Origin: Albula goreensis
Taxonomy: Eukaryota > Chordata > Actinopteri > Albuliformes > Albulidae
NCBI GenBank assembly: GCA_022829145.1
Contig: CM040743.1
Coordinates: 37,303,841 to 37,367,840, forward strand
Direction: 5' to 3'
DNA length: 64,000 bases
This document shows positions 37,387-50,280 of this stretch, one piece after another; position 1 is the stretch's first letter, and every line of letters begins with the position of its first letter. Under the pieces are notes generated by a model. That model searched no databases. It had not been told where the DNA came from and was given only the letters and a program-made list of their open reading frames with translations. The translations under genes were made by a program, and so were the position numbers.

Positions 37387-37418
<32 letters not shown>

Positions 37419-37434
37419 TGTGTGTGTGTGTGTG
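37384..37434. repeat. (GT)n/(GTGC)n microsatellite
   Basis: A GT run, a GTGC tetranucleotide core, then a GT run, about 51 bases in all. Confidence 0.95.
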
Positions 37435-38351
37435 AGCATGTGTGACTGTATGCAAGGCCTAAATGTACAGATTATTATAGGTATATGAGTCATGGTCATG
37501 AGCACTTAATAGTTTGGTGAAGACTGTTTGCAGTTTACATCTCATCTGCAAGGCAGACGTAACAAGCTGAGAGATAATGTATGATTCTGGGTTGTGCTTC
37601 TGGACCAATAACCATTCAGTCCTCAAATTTTCTCTCCCTCCTCTCTCTTTTTCTATCTCTCTTTCTCTCCCTTGCTTCTTCTCTGATTATCCCTCATCAG
37701 AGCATGTCTGGATTGTGAGGGGTTTTTTTCCTGTCTCGCTGAACACCTCCTGGAGCGTTTTCTCTCCGTCTCTCGTGTGTGTCTCTCTCTCTCTCCCTCC
37801 CTCCCTCTCCCTCGCTCTCTCTTCTCTGTCTCTCTGTAATCAGCGGCAGTGGTTGTAATGCTGCGTTTCTGCTCCCAAATCTCACCACACCATCGACACA
37901 GCTGAGAGGGCATCTAGTTTTATTGTGCGAGCATGCGGCTGTTCTCAACTGAACAGGTTTGACATTTTCACTCTGCATAGAAAATGCTGCTAAAAGGAAG
38001 AGACTGCAGGTGAGCAAAACTCAGCTGCAAAGTTGGTTTCTGGAAGCTTTCTGCCTTTCAGTAGACAAACAGCAAAGAGGGGAGGAGAAAGGCTGATTGA
38101 AGAGGGAAGAAGAGAGGGAAGTGAAGAAAGAAGAGTAGCTGAGGGACATACTCAAAGCAGAGCCTGGAGGAAGAGAACCGAGGAGAGAAGGATCCCAGAG
38201 CTGGTGGCCCATTGACTCCCTCCCCACTTTCCCGCGCCCGAAGCCGCGGGATGCCCTTTTGGTGCGGAATCAAAACGGCAGCGCCCTCACGTCATCGCTG
38301 TGCTTCCGTCCTGGCAGGGGGTAGCGACCCCTGGCTTGGGGGCGGCGGACC

Positions 38352-38534
38352 ATGATTCTGCCGCTGGTCCTGAAGCTGCTGACCGAGCTTCTCTTGTTCG
38401 CCCCTCCTCTTCCTCTTTCTCAAACTCATCCTCATCATCATCCCACCGCCGTTCACATGCCGCGCGACTTGGGGCCCCACATACGCTGGCGCTGGGACAG
38501 GAAGAGCCCAAGGCTCCCCGCTGAGGGGAGAGAG
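38352..38534 (+). other. Candidate alternative first exon in a CpG-rich island
   Basis: The ATG at 38352 (context gaccATGa, A at -3) opens a frame of 61 codons to AGAG|GTGAGG, a strong donor leaving a whole codon. An in-frame TAG at 38322 marks the upstream limit. The first residues, MILPLVLKLLTELLLFAPPL, look like a signal peptide or signal anchor; the rest is basic and proline-rich (RWRWDRKSPRLPAEGRE). Phase 0 and a final GAG are shared with exon 1b, so it could splice in frame to exon 6 (VLSLGADV). It could equally begin a nested gene or a non-coding RNA. The preceding 250 bases are purine-rich then CpG-rich, like a leader. I recognise no homologue; three frames are open in this GC-rich stretch, so chance is possible. 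Confidence 0.3.
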
Positions 38535-38989
38535 GTGAGGGGGGACAGGGATGGGGGTCACAGGTGAAATTGTTCATATTCAGGTGGTTACTGCTGCTCA
38601 ACTGTGAAGTATTTATACTGAACATTAAGATTACTAGACATCATGGTGTACTTTCCCAGGATGCTTTGGGAGGGGGTGAGGGGGGGTCAAGGGAGATCTT
38701 ATGAAATCTGAAAATGTATTTATGTGTCTATACTTAATTCTCAATGAATAAAAATATGAGTGCAAAAGAAGAGTTGGTGGACCTGAAGAGGAAGGGAGGG
38801 AGAGATGGACAGGGGAAGGGGATGCCAAGAGTGCGGAAATCAGAGATTAAATTAACCCTAAACCCTTAAAGTCCCTCTTGCATAGACTGTGGCATTTACC
38901 ATTAAGTCATAGGTTTATGTAATGACTCCTGCTATTGGCTGTGACGATGTTAACTTTGTATCGTCTCTGCTCTTTGCTTAACCTTTCTG

Positions 38990-39055
38990 TTTGCTCTTTT
39001 GTAAGTCGCTGTTGGATAACAGCGTCTGCTAAATGCCAAAATATACATAAAAATT
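38990..39055 (+). mobile_element. LINE/SINE 3' tail remnant
   Basis: Contains 'ttttgtaagtcgctgttggataacagcgtctgctaaatgcc', the shared 3' hairpin tail of fish LINE/SINE pairs. The body upstream is not recognisable. Confidence 0.65.
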
Positions 39056-39737
39056 CACTGTGGAGAGGTAGAGATGGGAGAAGAGAAGAGGATGAGGGGA
39101 TGAACTAAGGGAGGGACAGAGAAAAAGGGGAAAAAACAGGAGCCTGAAACAATGGCTTTGAAGTTGTAGAGATCATTGCATTTGCAGAATCATCCTGTAG
39201 TATGGTAACACATGCTATAATGTACATGGTTTCACAGGAAAGCTTAAGTCTCCTTACTGGGTAGCTGTTGCTTCTTATGCCACCAAGATTCAGTCATAAT
39301 TTAGGAAAGCAAGCTGAAAAGTGAAATAAGACTGTTTCCATAAACAAACGTAATGGGATCTCTTTTTCACTCTTGTAAAGTATAAATAGAAATCTCTTGT
39401 AAAGACTCTCCAGAAATGTTGTATATAACCAAGATATGAGCTGTGCAGTACTGTACATTCAAAGGGCTACCCCAGCATTGCTGCACAGTAAGTCCCATTA
39501 CAACAATTGTTTTGGTTCAGCAATTGAAATATCAACCCAGAGATCTGCAGCCAATCTAGGGATTAGTTCAGAGCATGTACTGTGCCTTGAAATAAAAGGT
39601 CACTGGACTTTCTGTTTAATAATGGGAAATACATTTGCTTGCTAGACTCTAGGCTCTCTAAGTCCAAATAAGGCTTTGATATGTGGAGATCTATATCGGC
39701 CAGGCTGAAAACGGAGGAGAACAGCTGTGAGATTAGG

Positions 39738-39871
39738 CACATCCCAGTGTAATGGAGAGGACAGTGGCATAAAGCACATCCCAGTGTAATGGAGCTGTGG
39801 GATACAGCACATCCCAGTGTAATGGAGCTGTGGGATAAAACACATTCCAGTGTAATGGAGAGGACAGCACT
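39738..39871. repeat. Minisatellite of four copies, 33-37 base unit
   Basis: The 20-mer 'cacatcccagtgtaatggag' starts at 39738, 39775, 39808 and 39841 (the last with one change), giving periods of 37, 33 and 33. Spacers alternate between 'aggacag' and 'ctgtgggata' types. The minus strand reads repeated HYTGMC, which is not a gene. Confidence 0.95.
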
Positions 39872-40404
39872 GACAGTGAAAGACATACAGATGAGCTCTC
39901 GCTCTGCCCATTTTCAGTCTAACTCTGCTCTCCCTGTGGTCAAATTATATCGCATTGCTTAATAGCTCGGCAAAAAACCCTTACCCTGGGCAGCTTGTAC
40001 ATAAGATGCACTTTAATTGTTTTGCCCTTTTATACTGTGAGATAATTATTGATGCGGTTCAGGTTATGGACTTTGTCCAAGGCCGTAACAGCAGAGCTTA
40101 ACCTGGGACTTCAGCCGCAAGCCTGGCTCCCTAATAGCCTATGCTTCTCTCACAGTTATGCATTGCTTTGTTGCTCCTGATCTTTGGACGGGGCCAGAGG
40201 TGTCCATTGTCTGTGCCTTTAGAAAAGAGCTCAGGCCAGGCCAGGCCTTGTTATTGGCTCTCTGCAGTCTGGTCTGGAGATCCAGGGCGACCGGAGAAAT
40301 TCCTTGAGTGGACTAGGGAGGAGTCAGGAGAATATGTGGAGTGGAACTTGGGATCTGTGGACCTGAAAGGATTTATGGAGTTCTTTAGCATATGACCTGA
40401 TGGC

Positions 40405-40406
<2 letters not shown>

Positions 40407-40498
<92 letters not shown>
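40407..40498. repeat. (GT)n microsatellite, 92 bases
   Basis: Uninterrupted TG dinucleotide run of 92 bases. A pure run of this length is likely to be polymorphic. Confidence 0.98.
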
Positions 40499-40500
<2 letters not shown>

Positions 40501-42149
40501 AAAGAAGCAAAGAGAGTTTGAGTACTCTTTGAATACCCATATATTCTTATTGTATATTCTTTGTCTGTGTCATTATTGCATAACTACATTTTTGTTTTAT
40601 TCTGACATTACTTCTTAACCAGATTATATCATGATTGGATAACTCAGACTGTAGTGGACACAAAATATGTTTGGTTTTCTATGCATGTACCAGTGATAGT
40701 AAATATCAGAGCAGTAGGGCTATAGCTCAGCTGGCAATTTACATTGCTTGTGTTATTACATCCCAGACCCCCTTCAGCCATTTAATGCAGCTGGGTTTCA
40801 GTGGAGCAGATGATGTCAGAAAGAAACATAGTAAAAAGCTGAAGATAAGAGTCTCATGGGCTTCCATTTCCAGGTTCAATACTCATACAGTAACAGGGTA
40901 GCTGTCTTTAAAATATAAGAGATTTTCTGCACTCGCCAACTCAGCTCTCAGTTGGAAATACAAAGTGAATACAAAACCAGCTCTTAAAATCTTAACTTTA
41001 GTCTGTTGTTTGGCATTTCATCAGTCTTTCATACTCTTTCTTCAGAGTCGGTCAACAATGGTAGGCCTAGCTGACAGGTTGTGTATATTGAGTCTTGAGG
41101 CTGGAAGAACACCAAATTTAGCAATGGTGAGTAAAGGATAGACATGGGATTCAAGCATTCAAACCATGTCACCATGACAGCTTGGTTGTTTTTGTTAGCC
41201 ACACATTAAGTTTTTTTTTTTTTTGTATTTTTCACCATAATTCAAACAGAATCGTGAATTAGGAACTGTTGTTAACATCAGTGTCTCATAGTGTCTCCTT
41301 TATAAGGTTACCAAATGTATTATTATGAATAATTACATGGGAATAGAAAATGGACTATGCTTTTTCCATGTTGAATTAATTTTACCAGTTCAAATCAGGT
41401 CTTGAAATGGTCCCACCTGCTCCCATGAATAAATTACTTCATATTATCTACTTATCTCTGATCTATTCCGGATGCAATGCCTTATTCCAATCGGTCTCTA
41501 AAGAGCATGAGGAAATATTGAATTAACATAAATGAATTATGGATTAATACATAATTCTGTCTTTCCAAATTTGCATTAAAACAGTAACTGAGTTAACATA
41601 AACTGAAGCATTATCTACACTGACTCATTAATGTTTTGCTCACACAGTTTTGTGTGAATGCATTTCATATTTAAAGATATTAATCTATATTTTTAGAAGA
41701 AGAGGGCAATAAACCACACAATTTACATTCTGAAGTGGCCACTTTCAATTCTGAATAAATTCATGTTCCCAAAGCAACCCCTCTGTTCATCAAACGTTTA
41801 ATTGGTTCATCACTGTGAAGCAAGACTTCTCTTCATATCTTCTGTGCTGTCTCCTGAGCTGTTGTTGACAATGTATGTTCATGCATCCATATTAATGTAC
41901 TTTACCCCTGAATTTGAAAGAGTACCACATGATTTCTCTTGTCATTGAGTAGTCATGCATTAGGCACACATCAATATTTTAATTTTAAAATGTGCTTTTC
42001 ATTGGTTTTTCACATGTTCATGAAAAAATTATAGTTGAAAAAGCACATCAGCATACGTTAAGCTAAATTTGGGCACTTATGTGCCTAGTGCATTCAGTAA
42101 AGTGCTTAGGACTTGGTCTGTATAAATAGTAAAGTACAAGGATTTACCC

Positions 42150-42262
42150 AGAAGCCAGTATGACCTCACTACCTTATGAGTAGACTGTTGTGTGTAAAAG
42201 CTCAGGGCTGTCGGTTCTAATCCCTTGGAGGGCACTGTTGCAGTATAGAGCAATATAATCAA
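42150..42262 (+). mobile_element. Degenerate tRNA-derived SINE fragment
   Basis: Contains a B-box-like 'cggttctaatcccttggagggcactgttgcagtatagagcaa', resembling the fish SINE 'ggttcgaatcccagggtgggcactgctgttgtaccctt'. The 3' tail is missing. Confidence 0.5.
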
Positions 42263-43029
42263 AATGTGACTTACTATTTGAATGTCTCTGCCAGTAAGCT
42301 ATGGTCAGCCTTCTCCTTAGATTCACTTTCACTGTGTCAACGTGTTTGGTTTGAAAAAATTAATTACCTCAAAACTGCCCCTCGGATGTTGGGACCCACC
42401 CCTGTGTTTGATTGAGGCCATAAAACCATTTTTCTTCAGTTGTGGCACTAATTTGATTAGCACTAATTTCTCTCTCGTACCTTCAAATTGTCTGTGTGAA
42501 GTATTAAAGGTTCGGGAGGTTAATGGCATTCTCATGGTGAAATTATTTTCTTTTGTTACGTTTTCAAAGGAACCAATGGGCAATGTAAACAAAAAGACCC
42601 TGTTGAAGGCTGAGAACAGAAATCTTTAGCGGAATCTAGAACATTCCCCAGTTGTTGCTGTTGAGAGAGCTTGAGAGAGCATCAAGCTGATGCAGGCAAA
42701 TGTAAATTAGACACAGTGTAAGTGTGAATAGCTCATGATCACATTTGTGGAAACAAAGTGCGATGCACTTTAGTTGGTTTTTTCAGCAGTTCTGATGTGT
42801 GGATGAGTCATGGATATCCAAGTGGCACAGCACCAGTTTCTACTGGGTGTTTGAAGAGTTTGCCGACCACACAGAGAGCCGATCAAGCACCATCTAACAG
42901 TGACAGATGTGGAAGTGAGAGCTGAAAGACAGCACCTCCAGCCTGCAGATGTCACGGAAAACATAGTGCTTTTCACTGCAGTGAGGCACATCTCACATTT
43001 TATGATGCACATGCAACACAGTCCTGTGT

Positions 43030-43031
<2 letters not shown>

Positions 43032-43099
<68 letters not shown>
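43032..43099. repeat. (GT)n-(GA)n compound microsatellite
   Basis: A GT run of about 35 bases is followed directly by a GA run of about 33 bases. Confidence 0.95.
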
Positions 43100-43102
<3 letters not shown>

Positions 43103-43104
43103 TG

Positions 43105-43178
43105 CTAGTTGAAAGCACTTCATATAAGTCACTTCATAGAGTAATAGAGTCTGCTAAATGAAAAAATGTAAACTGTAC
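43105..43178 (+). mobile_element. LINE/SINE 3' tail remnant
   Basis: 'ataagtcacttcatagagtaatagagtctgctaaatg' followed by an AATGTAAA-rich end resembles a decayed copy of the shared fish LINE/SINE tail. The compound microsatellite sits directly upstream. Confidence 0.45.
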
Positions 43179-44674
43179 ATTAAAATGTCCACAAGGCCAG
43201 CTATTTGACTAGCTGCCTATGAAGGTTGGATTGAAATCACCATAACAAATATAATGCACTACAAAATGTATAGCTTGGAAAACGGGTTTGATGAGCAGTG
43301 GTGGAGGTAAGGACTGGGGCAGCTCTGGAGTTCAGCTGCAAGGCCTTTGAGAACCCCATATTCCTCTGACCCCAGCAAATGATCACATTCCTCCTGCTTT
43401 GTTGCAGTTTCAGTGCAGTTGGCCTGATCGGAGAGTAGAATGATTTTCACGTAACCGGTCAACACCTTTGGTTACTGAACATCTGTTAGTTATCAAATTA
43501 GGCTTTGTTCAATCATCTGCAAGGCTTTCTTTATTTACACCATTGATGTGTACATGTACACTCTCTTTGTAGTCTTCTCAAGAGGGAGGTGGAAGTACAT
43601 AGTAATCAGCAGGTGCTATAACTGGCTGCCAATGAGTCTGGAGTTTTGAATTATTCAACAGTGATAGTAGTAATGCTTTCAACTAAGTGGGCGATTTGAG
43701 TTTAGTGATTATGTTAAGAACGTTGGTAATGGATCAGGAGATTCTGGTTACCTAGTGATGATGGTAATAACACAGTAGTGGAGTCAGCAGGATTGGATAC
43801 TCAGTATTGGTGTCATAATATTGGTGTACAATGAGGACAGTGTAATTTTCCTTGAGGAGTACATGGTTTGTAGTTAATGATTGTCAGTTTGTTCAGTGTT
43901 CCAGCTGTTATGTGCCACTGCATTTGAAAAAGCTGATGGATCTATGTTTTTGCAAAATGTCATTGTTGCTGTCTGTCATTAATGATAGAGCATGAATCAT
44001 TAAAGGAAAAGTGCCTGTCTAATAATTGGAAAAGGCAATAATGCAATGCACTGAGCAGGTTTGAGCAGGACACATTCATCTTCTGACATTTTCCTGATGT
44101 CTCTTCACATGAAGTGGCAGTCGACAGGAGGTCAAACGGGGTCGTAAGACTCTATGTGCTTTCGCTCTGGGCAAGAGGACACTTTAACAGAAAATGTTAA
44201 AAAAAATAAAAATAAGACTGAAGAAGGGTGGGGGAGGGGGTGTGTGTGGTCACATGCTCTAATAAGAACATCTGCTGCTGTCTTTGGATTCTGAAATTAT
44301 CAGCAAAGTGTGAACTGTCACCCTGTGCTGTCGGTGAGGAATGACTCAAACTGCTGTTTAATGCTAGGGTGACGCGTGACACTATTTCCATACGCAGTGA
44401 TGGAGAGTGAGAGCAAATTCGAGGACCCAGCTGCTTCCCCCCGCAGTAGATGCACACAGGCAATAAGGGCATCCACAGAATGCCTCTCGTGACTCATGGA
44501 TTTGTATGGTTCCTGCTCTAAACAGATGTATGCCGACAAGAAGCACGTCTCTTATGGTGGTGATGGTGATTCAACACCTACATTTAATGGGGAGCACCGG
44601 GGGTGTCCCTAAATGTTATTCACATTTCCGTCTACATTGGACCATATTCTGAGGTTTGATTTTCATACGAGGTT

Positions 44675-44706
44675 TGATGCTATGAATTTTGAAATTCATA
44701 GCATCA
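44675..44706. repeat. Near-continuous 32-base palindrome
   Basis: The 15-base arm tgatgctatgaattt at 44675-44689 is perfectly complementary to 44692-44706, with only two bases between. It could extrude as a cruciform or represent a miniature-element terminus; function unknown. Confidence 0.85.
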
Positions 44707-45988
44707 CCCAGACAGACAGGAAACAGTGACCCCTCTGGTGGAGGGGGGAACCTGTGCAGGTTGCCTGTGCAAGTTGCCATGAGCTGTGAAGTCCTCGAGC
44801 AAAAGTTGGATGTTGGTGGAATGAAAAGAAGTAGCAGCTGGCTGGATGCTAGTGTGCACCCACTGACATTACACAGGATATTACAGCTTAAGGTTTGATA
44901 ACCCAAACCTGATTAAATGTATAAAAAATGCAAATTTAGTAATACAAATATGTAGCTTTTCTTGCACCCATTTCAAAGATAATATCATTGAGAAAGCATG
45001 GAAATATTAACATTATAGGAATCTTTGTTGATATTACTGGCAGTCATCAACGGGTAATTGAGATGTTTCATTTCAGCGCTTGACTCAGTTACCGTAGGGC
45101 TTTATATATTTGGATGTGCTAATATCCATTTTCATTGCCACCTCTGGATATTTGTGTATAAGTTTGTGCTATTATGCTATTATGAGAAACTGTCCTTGTG
45201 CATATACCATGCTATTTGTATTCTGACCCTTTGGCTTTCCAAACACTGTTAAGCCACACCACATAAGAGAGCTTCTCAAATGAATAAGTAAATGAAATGT
45301 AAATAAATAAATAAATAATATTATTCAACTGTGACAAAAATGTGCATATCGCTTAGGTATGTTTTTTTCACAAGGTCTTGGCCACTGAGGACAGAATTCA
45401 TGGATTCAGAGATTTAGATGTGTGAATGAGGGTGAATGAATTAGTCAGTCTCTCGTCTCAACAGCACAATCATATCTTTAAAAAAGCTTATTTCTGGGCC
45501 TATGAAAAAAGTTCCCGAGTTTTGGACCTCGCGGTTTTGAGGTGCTCTCAATCTGTACTGCTCTGAGGATTAATCTTGAGTCCTACTTTTTCATGGCTTG
45601 GCTGTATTCAGTAATACCTGACTTTAATAGATTAAATCATGAAATTGCTGTGGTTTTTAATCAGTTGAATTAAGTTTTCTCATAACTTTCATTAGTTGGT
45701 GCAATGATATTGGCCTGCATTCTATAGTTCGTTATAGGTGTGAGCAACTGTATAGGGAGGGGGTAAAAAGACATCTTGCTGATTTTTGCCAGGGGAATTT
45801 TGCTCATTCTGGGCCTTGCTCACGGTGTTAATGAAAAAATCAGCTTTGTCTCAGGAAATGGAGGAAGTCCCAGAGTAATTCATGGGAGCGATGCCAGGCA
45901 TAAGCAATCGCAACCGGATTGAACAAAGGGGAAACACAGTGCCAGCCCCAAGGGGGAACACCAATGCATGTTTCATTTTTCATGCTCA

Positions 45989-46091
45989 GCTTTTTGGGCT
46001 GGAAGAAAGTCCATCGTTGATGAGCCATTGAGCTATGGCCTGAAGCCCGGCCAAGCAAATCCAGGCTGCCCTTTCCAGCCTCCCCATGACC
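45989..46091. repeat. Copy A of a diverged duplicated segment
   Basis: Shares 'gctttttggrctggaagaaagt', 'gatgagcc', 'cct.aag.c.ggcc', 'aggctgccc', 'ctttcc' and 'ccccat' in the same order with 49647-49758. It may be an unclassified repeat family or a duplicated regulatory element. Confidence 0.6.
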
Positions 46092-48001
46092 CCTCTGTGA
46101 CTGCTCTGGGATCATGCAGCTCACGCCATCCAAAGAAAGAGCAGAATAAACTCTATTCCATATTTTCTGCCCGTTTAAGCCAAGTTAGTGACACTTGCCG
46201 GGGGTTCCTGTTCATTATCACAATCTCACTTTGTTTCTGAGCCAGAAGAATTGAGGAGAATACAAGTCAAAACCCAGGCAATTAAAAATTTAGGATTAGT
46301 TTGATGGAATAGGAAATGAAGAGGAGACACTTTAGTCGGAGCCAAATCTTAATCAGATACAACGCTCTGCCCTAGCTTTACCCTTGCATTAGTCTATTAG
46401 AAAAATGTGGTCAGATTTATGGTTACTTTCTGCTGGGCGCTGCCACTTCTGGAATCTTCCATTCATCTACTTGATGATTTTATGAATCTTTCTGTGTCTC
46501 TGACCTTAACCCACTCTTTCAGTGTTTTGCACGAGAATCCCATTTTCTCTTTTAGGACAAGTTTCTGGAATTCATGCAATTGAAAGTTAAGCACAATGGT
46601 TTTCCTTTCTGATTGTCACACATGGTGCACAAATCTATCCATTAAAGGGGAGAAAAGACACACATTACCATGGTTAACCAGTTAGAAGGTCTTTTAAAGT
46701 ATCATAATTTGAGACTGTGGCCATCAAATGAATCAGTCAAATTAACGTAGGTCTCTTTAAAGACATATACTGTCCAATCAAACCAATGCTCACATGTGAC
46801 TTAAGCTACAAAATGAGCTTAATAGTCATTTCATTTACTTCAGCATTTTTCTGATACAGCATACCAGCATCCACACACCACAATATTTGTTTGTCATGAA
46901 TGCCATTCTTAAATCTATTGCAGTTTGAAAACATGAACATGCATTTAGATTTCACTGCTACTCATACTCTTTTTTAGTCACTTTATTTGTACCTCCGATA
47001 AAGACATGTTTGACAAATTTGTGGAAGGTGATTAGATTGAGGTTGAATCAGAGATACACAATGTCAATGAATAGGTGTGAACAGGCACTGAACCCTTGTA
47101 TAGACAAGCTGTTTAAACACATGTTTTGTGATAAACAATGCGATGGCCACCATTTTTTTCGTCTCTTTTTTATGTGGAGTAATCAACACAAAGGTGTCTC
47201 TGTGTGGTTACTACAGGTTAGAGTTTTTCTCAAATACACTGGGTCATTTGACATCATGCTGTTGTTGAAGTATTATAGGAAATTAATATTAATCTATATA
47301 TCACCATTTTGGCAAGAGAACTTTTTTAACCAGAAATGTTACCTTCAGCCACAAATAAGAAAAGGCAAAAAATATGAACCACTCAAAAAGATCTTGAAAA
47401 ATTTACAATTAGAGCAATTAAAACAATAGATGAAAATTGTTGACATGGCTGGCTATGCATTTAGAATAGGAATGGTTGGTGCCACCTTTGGAGACTTTTG
47501 GTTAAAGCCAGAGGAATGGGTGACCATAATAACATTCCTAAAAGACCTGTCCTCAACATTTTTTTCATTGAAGTCGAAATCACATTTCATTGAAGCTGAA
47601 ATTACACAGCGATTTAGCCCCAATGGCAACACCTGACTGTGACACAGAACCACAATAAGAGAGATGTCTGTCAAAGGGAAGAGTGGATGTGGGATCTGGA
47701 TGGAGGTGGATCTCACTTTCCCCAGAAAGTGCTGCACCCTGGCCTGCTGGTGCCAGCTCAGGAGCACTGTCGCTCTCCGCTGGGGCTTTGGATCTCTGCG
47801 GTTACTTGGGCTGCGACTGGGAAGGACATGCAGCTCTTTTGTTCAGAGATACAGTAATGATACTGCGTGCGTTTGGTCGTGTCGGCCGATGCTGCCCACA
47901 TCGTTGTGACGTTGGGTCAGCGGGGTCGTGACTGAGCGGAACAGTTTGTGCTTTTGTGCTCGGATGCAGTATTAATGCTTCCAACCCCTTCCTCTCCCCT
48001 C

Positions 48002-48028
<27 letters not shown>
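48002..48028. repeat. (CA)n microsatellite
   Basis: Pure CA run of about 27 bases. Confidence 0.95.
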
Positions 48029-48032
<4 letters not shown>

Positions 48033-49646
48033 GTGCCCATTGTCTCTTTCTGTGGAGTGCTGAAAAGGCATGCTTTCACCGAGGACCTTCAAAGCCAGAG
48101 GCCACTATTAGGGGAAAATGAAGACATGAAGTGAAGGTCACGGCAAACTTTACTACTATACTGTAGCAATGACCAGGAGGAATTCAACACATCAACTTCC
48201 ACTGAGTCCCGTTTTTCCAGTTAAAAGCAGGGATTACAATGATGGAGTGTGGTCCAGGATCCCCCTAAGCCACCCATAAAAAGAAAAATGTAAGCTGCTG
48301 TATGTTGGGTGAAGCATATTTTGCCTTGGCAGTTTAGCTCTCCAAATTACAGACCACTGTGTCTGCCACACCACTCCAGTGACCATGGTTTAGCCCACAC
48401 TTAACAATTTAGTAATGCAGATGCTGTTATCCGGAAGAACTTGCAACAAGTTATTTTAGACTAAGTTGGTCTGATAAGTACAGTCACTAAGATAGCAAGT
48501 AAGTCTTTTCACAAAAATAGCTATTTCAATGGCTGGAAAGAAAAAGCATATTTTAGGGGAGGCCTGTAAAGGTCAGTGATTATTTTGGACCCACGTTGAT
48601 GGAGCCCCCACTTCCACCTCATTGGAAATCCTTTATGTTTGAAACAGCAGTTCTTAATAGTTCAGTCTGCAATATGTAAAATCTTAATTGAAAACCCGCC
48701 CAATACTTTTGTATGTCCTTTTTTCAATTAGTCCCCAGTGGCCCATAAAACTGATTTAAATTGCTATTTGTTGTTACCTCTTTAATAATATACAAGATAA
48801 TGGCTGAGAGACTCATTTAAGTGCATCAATAATTATACTAATTGAATGCAAGTATAAATGATCACCTTGGCATCTTCTTGTGTCGTGTTGTAATTAAGCA
48901 AGCTGATGTGTCCTGAATTAAACAGGTTTTAAATTTACATTGTAAGTAGGTAAATAAAGTAAAATGGAGCTTGTGTCCATTTTTAAATTATGTTTGAGTG
49001 TTTTTGGGAGCGCTGCCTCTCCTCTCCTCTCTGCTCCTGTTGTGTCCTGCCAAGATAGCACTCTTTGGCCCTATCTACCTCTGCTCTTATCATCATGATA
49101 ATTGAATGGTTCTGACAGGTGTATACACACAAAATTGTGATTTGATTGTAATGGTGTTGGATTCGGTCTTGTGTCCATGTTCTCCTCTCTGGTGTATCTG
49201 TGTCGGATCTTATTTTCAGAATTTTTCATTGTTCTTATTTTGTCATTATGCAGGCAGATTACTTGTATGTAATGTCAAGGACAGTTACAGGTATTGCACA
49301 AAAGTGGAAACACTTATAAATGAGAATATGCAAAAATATGTAAATAAGAGGTTACCACACAGGATTGGCTTATCCATTCATTTAGAAAAAACACCCCAGC
49401 ATGCCCAAGGTCAAGTTTAAAAGCTCTGGACATGCCTATTTGCATATAATTATGACAAGCATGTCTGCAAGAAGTTGACGTACAAGAGGTGATTGTTGGG
49501 ATGGCTTTAGCATGAGCGGTTCATTGAGCAAGCATCTAAAGTTGATGATGTTATATGAGCAATGGTGTCTTAACGTAGAACGTTTTTCCAAGGGATATTC
49601 TGAACAACGTTTTCCAATTCAGTGAAGGGGAAAGCTCAGCAGCTTG

Positions 49647-49758
49647 GCTTTTTGGACTGGAAGAAAGTGTAGCATCGATGAGCCTTTGCCTAAAGTCTGG
49701 CCAGAGAGGCTCGAGAGAGGCTGCCCACTCTGCTCTTTCCTGCAGCCCCATCCTGACC
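49647..49758. repeat. Copy B of a diverged duplicated segment
   Basis: Direct-orientation partner of 45989-46091, about 3.7 kb downstream, with scattered substitutions and small indels. It lies just upstream of the LINE fragment at 49860-50280. Confidence 0.6.
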
Positions 49759-49859
49759 TTGTCACAGATGTGCATAGATTTGCACCTAAGAAAAAAAATT
49801 CAGTTGGATATAAATCTGTAGTGACATGGCTGTGCTGGGTCAGTTGCTGATCTCCTTCA

Positions 49860-50280
49860 CTGAGAGAAAAGGGTTCCTGTACATCTAGACTACATCATTT
49901 CTCCACGTTAGCTCCCCAGTGGTGGAACAAACTCCCTGTCCCAATAAGGACACCGAAATCACCGCACACCTTCGGATGAGGTCTGAAGACCCACCTGTTC
50001 AGACTATACCTGGTCTAACCATCATACCCCCATGTAGCACTTGTCGTACCCATTTGTGACACTTTGTATTTATTTGAATTTATTATTATATTGTATTTAT
50101 TGATTGTATTATGTTTACTACTGGCTACACAGATATTATTTTTTAGCTTTGATCTTCTGTAACAATGTTTAAATGATGCATTTTCTTTCTTTCTTGTATT
50201 GTCACTACACTGACTGTGTAGACGGTCGCTCTGGATTTAAGCGTCTGCAAAATGAATAAATGTAAATGTAAAGGACATGG
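49860..50280 (+). mobile_element. LINE (non-LTR retrotransposon) 3' end
   Basis: One frame near 49908 reads LAPQWWNKLPV, and other frames nearby read LKTHLFRLYL. That is the usual end of a fish LINE reverse-transcriptase ORF ('..WN.LP...LKTHLF..'). It is followed by an AT-rich 3' UTR and the tail 'gacggtcgctctggatttaagcgtctgcaaaatgaataaatgtaaatgtaa'. Stops and shifts interrupt it, so it is a dead, 5'-truncated copy. Confidence 0.75.

Noticed and set aside
39563-39911. Minus-strand ORFs with repeated HYTGMC
   Set aside because: Translation of the 33-37 base minisatellite; frame shifts between copies and no start context or splice evidence.
40720-40885. tRNA-like A box ('tagctcagctgg') and B box ('ggttcaatac')
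   Set aside because: The boxes are about 150 bases apart and no cloverleaf can be drawn. At most a broken SINE; not called as a tRNA gene.
47010-47429. 139-codon ORF on the plus strand
   Set aside because: AT-rich, lysine/isoleucine/phenylalanine-rich composition typical of intronic chance ORFs; no domain recognised.
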